Source: Casp-actino8 sp044355095
Lineage (GTDB): Bacteria > Actinomycetota > Acidimicrobiia > Acidimicrobiales > Ilumatobacteraceae
Length of the DNA stretch: 6,699 nucleotides
NCBI GenBank assembly: GCA_044355095.1
Contig: JBIKYT010000091.1
Location: 1 to 6,699 of the forward strand
Direction of reading: 5' to 3'
Made by a program: the position numbers and the translations under genes. Every line of letters begins with the position of its first letter. Position 1 is the first letter of the stretch. This document shows positions 1-6,000 of this stretch, one piece after another. The notes beneath the pieces were generated by a model, which was given only the letters and a program-made list of their open reading frames with translations, was not told the DNA's origin and did no database searches.

Positions 1-554
1 GAGTCATATATATCGAAGTTCTTGCTACCAACCGGCGGACGCTGCACGTCTTTCCACGGACACTCTTGGGCATGAGTGTGATCAAGCAGTTCTGGCCAGC
101 CACACGTATGTATATGGTCGGTCGTGATATTCACAATGTCGCCACCCTCGGCAAGCATGTGGGGAATGGCTGCCCGGCCGGTGAGGTACACGCCGCGCAA
201 GTTGACATTGATGACATCATTAAAATCTTGAATCGCACGATCATACGAATCTTTCGTCGGCTGTGTGGGTCGAACAATGCCGGCGTTACTGACAACGATG
301 TCGATGCCATTCATTGCAAGCGCAGCATTATCAACAAATGTCTTCACTTGAGTTGGTTGGCTGACATCGGCAACCTCGGCATACACAACATCGCTCCAGC
401 GACGAAGTTCTTCAGCAACTTCAATCACGTGCGGATCTATGTCGCAGATACCGACAGATGTTCCGGCTTGCGCAAGAGACTTTGCTACTGCATATCCGAG
501 CCCATTGGCGGCGCCAGTGATGATTGCTTTTCGTTGCACAATTGGATTGACCAT
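1..554 (-). CDS. SDR-family NAD(P)-dependent oxidoreductase, 3' part missing
   Basis: Short-chain dehydrogenase/reductase with a Rossmann fold, expected to oxidise or reduce an alcohol/carbonyl group in the cytosol; the substrate cannot be told. The 184 visible residues show the cofactor motif TGAANGLG (13-20), an acidic residue after strand 2 (D38, in GICDID) that favours NAD(H) over NADP(H), the SNAG motif (89-92), the structural Asn (N118 in NVN) and the strand ending NITT (142-145). About 37 residues follow before FDIYD, where Y183 is the likely catalytic Tyr of YxxxK; its Lys would lie just outside the window. That stretch (DHIHTCGWPE onward) is longer than in classical SDRs, so this is probably a distinct subfamily. 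The ATG at 554 is chosen because the next upstream ATG in this frame is followed at once by a stop. No Shine-Dalgarno is seen. It is divergent from the TetR gene, 23 bp away. Confidence 0.9.
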   Translation of the reverse strand, partial: MVNPIVQRKAIITGAANGLGYAVAKSLAQAGTSVGICDIDPHVIEVAEELRRWSDVVYAEVADVSQPTQVKTFVDNAALAMNGIDIVVSNAGIVRPTQPTKDSYDRAIQDFNDVINVNLRGVYLTGRAAIPHMLAEGGDIVNITTDHIHTCGWPELLDHTHAQECPWKDVQRPPVGSKNFDIYD

Positions 555-588
555 ATATGCGAGATTAGTTTGTAGACATGGTTGTCAA
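552..588 (-). promoter_or_regulatory. Candidate promoter for the SDR gene and TetR operator region
   Basis: Reading the minus strand, a perfect -35 hexamer TTGACA (588-583, inside the TetR coding start) is followed after 15 bp by TAATCT (567-562), a -10-like TANNNT. Its last base is 7 nt before the SDR ATG, which fits a leaderless transcript. On the plus strand TAGTTT (566-571) lies at -12 to -7 of the TetR ATG, so the two -10 candidates overlap. The 8-bp palindrome CATATATG (552-559) covers the SDR start and could be part of a repressor site. The 15-bp spacer is short, and the assignment is inference from pattern alone. Confidence 0.35.
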
Positions 589-1183
589 ATCAAAAACACC
601 TGCGAAATCAAAGGCGCCGGCGAAACCTGAAAAACGCACTTACGTACGTCGGGCCGACATTGAAGAGCGTCTCGTTGACACTGCGCTCCGCCTTTTGCTC
701 ACTCGCGACCCCGAATCATTGACGATTCGCGAAATTGCGGCACGGGCAAAAACTCATCACCGCTACATCCCCGATTATTTTGGAGGTAAAGGCCCACTTT
801 TTGTTGAAGTCTTTCCGCGTGCGAGCGCATCCATTGTTGGCATCGTTGAGGAAGGAACTTTCAAAACCTTTCCGAGTCCTGAACTGGTCCGCATGATCCG
901 ACTCGTGAGTTGGTTGGCAGTCAACGAACCGAAATGGTTTAAAACTCGTAAAAACGGAAGGGTTCTTGAAGCTGTTTCTGCGTACTACCAAAATACGTAT
1001 GGGCTGAATGACGCCAATGCTCGTCATATGGCGCAAAAGTTAGTGGCCGCAGTTGTCGTGTCAGTGTTGTATCCAGAGATCGTCAGTTTCAATCGCGATC
1101 AAACGAAAGAATTTTTGGAAAGCGACCGAGCCATTGCTCTTTTTCTTATGAGTCAACAGAAGGCTGCGAAGTCAAAGAAATAG
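578..1183 (+). CDS. TetR/AcrR-family transcriptional regulator
   Basis: One-component repressor of the TetR family, 201 residues, a usual length for the family. The N-terminal DNA-binding domain spans about residues 25-75: a first helix (IEERLVDTALRLLL), then the helix-turn-helix in SLTIREIAARAKTHHRYIPDYF read as overlapping short segments (47-68), followed by the family-typical KGPLFVEVF helix. The C-terminal half is a divergent ligand-binding/dimerisation domain, so the inducer cannot be predicted. Both ends are very basic: residues 3-20 are rich in Lys, Pro and Ala, and the tail is KAAKSKK. In-frame stops upstream make ATG 578 the only sensible start; no Shine-Dalgarno is visible. The tight divergent arrangement with the SDR gene suggests that it represses the SDR and itself, as is common for such pairs. 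Its end converges with the next gene 11 bp away. Confidence 0.92.
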   Translation: MVVKSKTPAKSKAPAKPEKRTYVRRADIEERLVDTALRLLLTRDPESLTIREIAARAKTHHRYIPDYFGGKGPLFVEVFPRASASIVGIVEEGTFKTFPSPELVRMIRLVSWLAVNEPKWFKTRKNGRVLEAVSAYYQNTYGLNDANARHMAQKLVAAVVVSVLYPEIVSFNRDQTKEFLESDRAIALFLMSQQKAAKSKK

Positions 1184-1194
1184 TGATTCGTTAT

Positions 1195-1821
1195 CTAAAT
1201 AGTCGTTGGGCCGTGAAAGATGTCGCCGTTATTGAAAATGGCGACGCGAGCCGGACACGGCAAATCCACAATGAGATTTTCGGAGAGTGTGATGAATCGT
1301 GAAGTCCAACCTTCAGGCATTCGCCGTGGTTTGATTTCGCTGCGTCGTTGATGCAGATGCGATTCAACGGCTTGTGGCAACAAGGTAGAACCTCCTGCAA
1401 AATCATCATTGGTATCGATGACTTCAAGAGTTCGGCCGGCAGCGAAAAACACCCGATGACTTTTGAAGACGGGCAAAACGGTGACGCCGTCGAAACCCTT
1501 TTCGGGTCGACCTGGACGAGCGACTAAAGCAAAGGTGTGTTCACCAATGTGAGTTGTTTCAACGGGGCCATCATTATCAGCGTTTGGTGGACGGCGAAAG
1601 AACGCCGCGTCGTGCTGGCTACGACCAACTCCAGATTTCCTGAAGCCCTCGGGCGCGACGAGCGCTGCGTATTCTTCGGGCGAAATGGGTTCGGTTGACA
1701 GCCACACACCGAAAGTTGCGTCATCCATGACTTCGCCGTAGAACTCACAACCGCCGAGGGACCAATTTGCTGACCAACTGGGGTTTCCACCGATCAGATT
1801 CGTGATGTCTTCAATGTTCAT
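1195..1821 (-). CDS. Conserved-looking protein of unknown function, linked to dehalogenase
   Basis: A 208-residue soluble protein with no signal peptide, membrane segment or motif that I recognise. It is rich in aromatic residues and Gly/Pro turns, and reads like a mainly beta protein. Conspicuous stretches are NPSWSANWSLGGCEFYGEV near the N-terminus, VFFAAGRTLEVIDTNDDF in the middle, and MPEGWTSRFITLSENLIVDL then FNNGDIFHGP near the end. The ATG at 1821 is preferred because CGAGA, a weak ribosome-binding-like sequence, lies 6 nt upstream; a TTG at 1827 would add only two residues (Met-Ser). The start is 11 nt after the stop of the dehalogenase-like gene on the same strand, so the two are probably one operon, which suggests a role in the same pathway. 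It converges with the TetR gene, and no hairpin terminator fits in the 11-bp gap. Function is not assigned. Confidence 0.75.
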   Translation of the reverse strand: MNIEDITNLIGGNPSWSANWSLGGCEFYGEVMDDATFGVWLSTEPISPEEYAALVAPEGFRKSGVGRSQHDAAFFRRPPNADNDGPVETTHIGEHTFALVARPGRPEKGFDGVTVLPVFKSHRVFFAAGRTLEVIDTNDDFAGGSTLLPQAVESHLHQRRSEIKPRRMPEGWTSRFITLSENLIVDLPCPARVAIFNNGDIFHGPTTI

Positions 1822-1832
1822 GCTCAATCTCG

Positions 1833-2828
1833 CTATTTGCTCATGTACTGAAGTAGCAATTGGGCGATTTCGGGGCCATGGGTGTCTTGTAAGAAGTGCC
1901 GGGCACCACCGATTTCATCAAATGTTGAATGGGGAATGAGCGATGACCACTTGCGACCCCATTCGGTGACGAAAACGGGGTCTTCGTTACCCCACATGAA
2001 GTGGATGGGGATTTTCAAGGCATTGATTGTCGCGAAATTCTGCTCTTGATTGGCGGCATCGCCCGAAACCATGTCGTGAAAGGGGATGCTCATCGGGAAA
2101 CGGTATGGCCCAGCGTGGCCTTCGCGACCAAGTCCGGCAAACGGAGCGTCGTATGCACGTTGGACATCTCCGGCTTCACCTTCGTATACGGGAGTCTCAC
2201 CTTGCAACGCTTTGAAAACTGAATCTTGCGGAGTGATGCGAGCTGTGGCCATTGCCATGAGTCCACCAAGCGTGAACTTCTCGGGAACATTCGCTTCAAA
2301 TAATCCGCCGGGTGACCATTGTTGAATCCACTGTTGAATGCCGAGCGTGTATTCGTAACCATCGTGATGCAGCCAAGTGTTCATGATGCAGAGCCGTGAA
2401 AAACGTTCGGGCATGCGTGCAACTTGTGCGAGACCAATCGGTCCACCCCAATCTTGAACCATGATGGTGACATTGCGAAGATCAAGTCGTTCGACGAACT
2501 GCTTCATGTTCTTGGTGTGTCGCGCGATGTTGTACCAACTCGTGTCAACAACTTTGTCTGATCGACCGAATCCAATGTGATCGGGAGCAATGCAGCGGTA
2601 ACCCTGCGCGACGAGTTCTTTGATGATTGTGCGATAAAGATACGACCATGTCGGCATGCCATGCATCATCAAAACAATCGGTCCATCGGCGGGGCCTTCA
2701 TCAATGTAATGCATGCGCAATCCGTCAACATCTTCGTCGGCAATTTCGAGGTAATGCGGTTGGTATGAAAAGCCCTCAAGCTCGGTGAAATTGCTCTTGG
2801 GGGTGCGAAGAAAACCTGCTGATGTCAT
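1833..2828 (-). CDS. Haloalkane dehalogenase-like alpha/beta hydrolase
   Basis: Cytosolic alpha/beta-hydrolase of 331 residues (DhlA of Xanthobacter is 310). Haloalkane dehalogenases cleave carbon-halogen bonds through an aspartyl-ester intermediate. The nucleophile D126 lies in MVQDWGG; W127 next to it matches the halide-binding Trp of the family. The acid D283 follows strand 7 (MWGNEDPVF) and the base H311 is in GARHFLQD, giving an Asp-Asp-His triad placed as in DhlA. Other DhlA-like stretches are PTWSYLYR (59-66), IAPDHIGFGRSDK (80-92), ERLDLRNVT (113-121) and AYDAPF (225-230). The oxyanion motif is HGMP (56-59), where DhlA has HGEP. The cap domain (about 152-240) contains W167 and W171, candidates for the second halide-binding Trp. 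An epoxide hydrolase is less likely because the nucleophile elbow is VQDWGG rather than GHDWGG. Real substrates are unknown; this could be a non-dehalogenating relative. It is probably first in an operon with the downstream unassigned gene. Confidence 0.88.
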   Translation of the reverse strand: MTSAGFLRTPKSNFTELEGFSYQPHYLEIADEDVDGLRMHYIDEGPADGPIVLMMHGMPTWSYLYRTIIKELVAQGYRCIAPDHIGFGRSDKVVDTSWYNIARHTKNMKQFVERLDLRNVTIMVQDWGGPIGLAQVARMPERFSRLCIMNTWLHHDGYEYTLGIQQWIQQWSPGGLFEANVPEKFTLGGLMAMATARITPQDSVFKALQGETPVYEGEAGDVQRAYDAPFAGLGREGHAGPYRFPMSIPFHDMVSGDAANQEQNFATINALKIPIHFMWGNEDPVFVTEWGRKWSSLIPHSTFDEIGGARHFLQDTHGPEIAQLLLQYMSK

Positions 2829-2837
2829 AGTTGGCTC

Positions 2838-2865
2838 AACCTACTCTCGGCTCGCTTTTGGTCAC
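2838..2865 (-). promoter_or_regulatory. Candidate promoter of the dehalogenase operon
   Basis: On the minus strand GTGACC (2865-2860), a 4-of-6 match to TTGACA, is followed after 16 bp by TAGGTT (2843-2838), a TANNNT -10 type. Its end lies 9 nt before the ATG at 2828, so transcription would begin at or close to the start codon, consistent with the absence of a clear Shine-Dalgarno. The match is modest and rests on pattern only. Confidence 0.3.
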
Positions 2866-2899
2866 GGACTTTGTGGTCGTGGAGGAAATATTTTGCGGT

Positions 2900-2957
2900 G
2901 GTTGAGGGTTTGGGCAATTTGGTTGAGGGTTTATCAGGGGAAATGCCAAACCCTCAA
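2900..2957. repeat. Three copies of TTGAGGGTTT in the divergent control region
   Basis: The 10-mer TTGAGGGTTT occurs at 2902-2911 and 2923-2932 on the plus strand and inverted at 2948-2957. The two direct copies extend to a 12-bp match (GGTTGAGGGTTT at 2900-2911 and 2921-2932) with starts exactly 21 bp apart, two helical turns. Copies 1 and 3 share TTGAGGGTTTGG. Copies 2 and 3 form an inverted pair with a 15-bp gap. No gene ends here and no T-tract follows, so a terminator role is unlikely; an operator array for a DNA-binding protein serving one or both divergent genes is the best reading. Confidence 0.6.
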
Positions 2958-2982
2958 GTATTAGTTGATGCCTATTTTTAGT

Positions 2983-3011
2983 AGGGAAAGTTGAGAAGTG
3001 TTACTTTCCCT
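2983..3011. promoter_or_regulatory. Inverted repeat overlapping the protease promoter (candidate operator)
   Basis: A perfect 9-bp inverted repeat, AGGGAAAGT (2983-2991) and ACTTTCCCT (3003-3011), is separated by 11 bp, giving half-site centres 20 bp apart. It straddles the candidate -35 hexamer of the downstream protease gene and ends 4 bp before the candidate -10. It lacks a T-tract on either strand, so it does not look like an intrinsic terminator. A repressor site is the natural inference. Confidence 0.5.
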
Positions 3012-3020
3012 GATTACTCT
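2991..3020 (+). promoter_or_regulatory. Candidate leaderless promoter of the secreted protease
   Basis: TTGAGA (2991-2996, five of six to TTGACA) is followed after 18 bp by TACTCT (3015-3020). The -10 hexamer lies at -12 to -7 relative to the GTG at 3027, so the transcript would start at the start codon itself. This agrees with the lack of a Shine-Dalgarno before GTG 3027 and supports that start. Confidence 0.45.
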
Positions 3021-3026
3021 TGAAAT

Positions 3027-6000
3027 GTGCGATTGAGCAGGTCTTTTACCGAAAGTAGATATCGCATTTCCCGCGTCTACATTTTCCCCTGCCTCGTAGT
3101 GTCGGCAACACTCTTTTCGTTGCTCCCGTTTTCGGTGAACCGGGCGAGTGCATCGGCCGAAATGAATACACGTTGTTCTGAATTGTTTACGACTGATGCA
3201 GCGATTCTTGCGATCGATTGTCCGGGTGCGCCAACAAATGTGACTGTGTTACCAGCCGATCAAGGTGTTGAAGTTTCATGGGACGCAACATCAACTGAAA
3301 CTTCTGTTGATGACACGAACGCAAACACCGTCGCGCAAGATGTCAACGCTGCCACATCATTCCGAGTCACGCTGACACCAGGAGACATCGTCGTCGATGT
3401 TGCAGCAACATCGCAGACCGCATCAATCACCGGATTGATGAATGGAAAGGATTACGAAGTCAACGTCGTCGCGATCAACGAGTTTGGTGCGAGCGAAGTT
3501 GTTGGCCCGTTATCGGCGACACCAAGGAGTGGACGCGAAGGTGTTGTTGGTCAGATTGTTGTGCAGTACGAAGATGGCGTTGAAGCGACGACCAGTGATG
3601 GTGTAGCGACGGGATCACAATCTGTTGACAATGTCGAGATCACTTCGTCGGCCGATCTTGGTGATGGTCTGCACACGGTCGAGTTGAGCGAATCAGTGAC
3701 TGAGGCAGAAGCTCAAGCGATCATCGATGAGCTCGAATCCGACCCTCGCGTGGCCTGGGCCGAAGTTGACGAGATTTTGGCCACCGCCGATGTGGCGGAC
3801 CCCGATTACTCGACTCGTCAGTGGAATCTCTGGGGCGAATTCGGAATCGACCGTTCGCTTGGGGTGCCAGAGCCGTCGACCGACCCGATCTCTGGGGCTG
3901 ATGGGCAGGGGGTCGCGGTCGCTGTCATTGACACTGGTATCGCACCTCACTCCGACTTAGGTCAACAGGTGCTTGAGGGTTACGACTTCGTTTCAGATCG
4001 ACCCGAACTTGCGGCGGTCCGCGAAACCGAGGGCGACAAGGTTGCCTTTGATGGCGACTACGTCGATCCCGAAACCTTCGGCTCAATGGGGTGGGACGCC
4101 AATCCTGCTGACCCGGGCGACTGGCGTGGCGTTGCCCCAGTACGACCTAGTAGTTGGCACGGCACGCATGTCGCCGGAATCATCGGGGCTCAGACCAACA
4201 ACGGAATCGGAATTGCTGGTGTGGCCTCAGGTGCTCGCATCGTGCCGATTCGTGCCTTGAGTTGGAACGGTGGTCTTTCATCAGACGTAGCAGCAGCAAT
4301 CATCTGGGCTGCGGGTGGACACATCGCTGGGGTTGACGACAATCAGAATCCGGCACGCATCATCAACTTGTCGATGGCGAGTCGTGCGCAATGCAGTGCA
4401 ACTCTGCAAACCGCGATTGATACAGCAACCGAACTCGGGAGTGTTGTTGTCGTTGCCGCTGGAAACGCGAATAGTGATGTTCGCGATTATTCACCGGCCA
4501 ACTGCGAGCAAGTCATTTCTGTCGGAGCCACCGATGCCACGGGTGGGCGGACGATCTATTCAAACTTCGGTGACGGCGTTGATGTGTATGCACCAGGCGG
4601 AGACTTCAACGCGAGTGGCGACCTTGGTATCTATTCGCTGTCGAATGCGGGCGTTCGAGAGCCAGACACCGAGGCTTACGCCTATCGCCAAGGCACCTCG
4701 ATGGCGGCGGCACATATTTCTGGATTGCTCGCTCGACTCATCTCTGCTCAGCCGTCGTTGACTGCAAGTGAATTACGCAGTGCTTTGAAAGCCAACGAAG
4801 AGGTAGTTGTCAGCCCAACTGATCCCTGTGAAGTTGACGCGCAGAAATCTTGTGATTCAAGCGTTATCGAAATCGCCGCCGCGCCATCGAGCCCAACTGG
4901 TCTCACTCTCTATGCCGAAGCGCGCTCGGTTGCAATGAAGTGGACGCCATCGTCTGACGCGACGGTTACAGGGCTGCGAGTTCAATGGGGAACATCTGCA
5001 AGTGCCTTGACAAATCAATTCACCATTGCTGGTCGAACGACTGAAAGTTTTGTCCACTCGGGTAATCCAGTTCGTGTCGTCAATAGGTCGCTAACGACAA
5101 ACGTCGCAACACTCACTACCGATATCGCGCACGGACTCGAAGTTGGAGACTCTGTATTCATTAGTGGCGTTGACGCAACGTTCAACGGCACCTACAGAGT
5201 TAAAACAAAGACAGCAACAACTTTCACGTACGATCGCGTCGCCGCAAACGTGACTGCGGCGGCATTAACAGTTGCTGGATCGGCGCAAAAATCACTTTCT
5301 CTTGCGATCGGTCAAACGTATTTTTACCAAGCGGCGTTTATCTACACCGACAACACACAAACGTGTGCTACTGCGTGTCTCAGCGCCTTCTCTGGTCCGG
5401 TTTCTGCGCAGACGCAGTTCTCAAAGACCTCGGTGTACTCGTTTACGGGCGGAGTGCAGTCGTATGTCGTGCCAACTGGTGTTACTTCGTTGTCGGTTGA
5501 TGCGATTGGCGGTGATGGTGGCGCCACAACTTTCGCCGCAGGTTTAGGTGGCCGAATTGAAGCAGTCATTCCAGTGACTCCGGGTGAAGTTTTGTTTGTG
5601 TTCGTGGGCGGAAGTAATTCGGCATCAACGGGCGGCTTTAACGGTGGTGGAAATGGAACTGCTCCAGGACTTGGAGGTGGCGGTGGCTCCGATATTCGTC
5701 GTGGTACTGCCATTACTTCTGCAGAATTAGTTTCGGGTACAGCAACAATCACGACATCGACAGCGCATGGATATGCAGTAGGCAACTCGGTCGTTGTTGC
5801 CGGTGTTGGTGCACCGTTTGATGGCACGTACACCATCGTTGCCGTCCCAAATGCGACGAGATTTACCTACAGCAGAGTTGGCGAAGCAAATACATCAGTC
5901 ACTGGCATGGGTGGCACGATCCAAACGTTGCCAGCCTCAAGTTGGGCGAAACGAATTCTCGTTGCCGGCGGCGGCGGTGGAGCAACTACCTGGGCAAGTG

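Noticed and set aside
66..575. Plus-strand open frame of 169 codons over the SDR gene
   Set aside because: The opposite strand encodes a clear SDR with all its motifs; this frame has no recognisable domain and is its antisense shadow.
1184..1194. Bidirectional terminator between the convergent TetR and unassigned genes
   Set aside because: The 11-bp gap contains no inverted repeat or T-tract, so nothing supports it.
2923..2957. Possible intrinsic terminator hairpin (10-bp stem, 15-nt loop)
   Set aside because: Both flanking genes point away from it and neither strand has a T-tract after the stem; the extra direct copy at 2902 fits an operator array better.
3973..4761. Other-frame plus-strand open frames within the protease catalytic domain
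   Set aside because: They overlap the uninterrupted S8 frame carrying the Asp, His, Asn and Ser motifs and show no domain of their own.
5342..5836. Minus-strand open frame of 164 codons, rich in proline
   Set aside because: The proline runs are the complement of glycine codons in the protease's Gly-rich region, whose plus-strand frame is continuous and meaningful.
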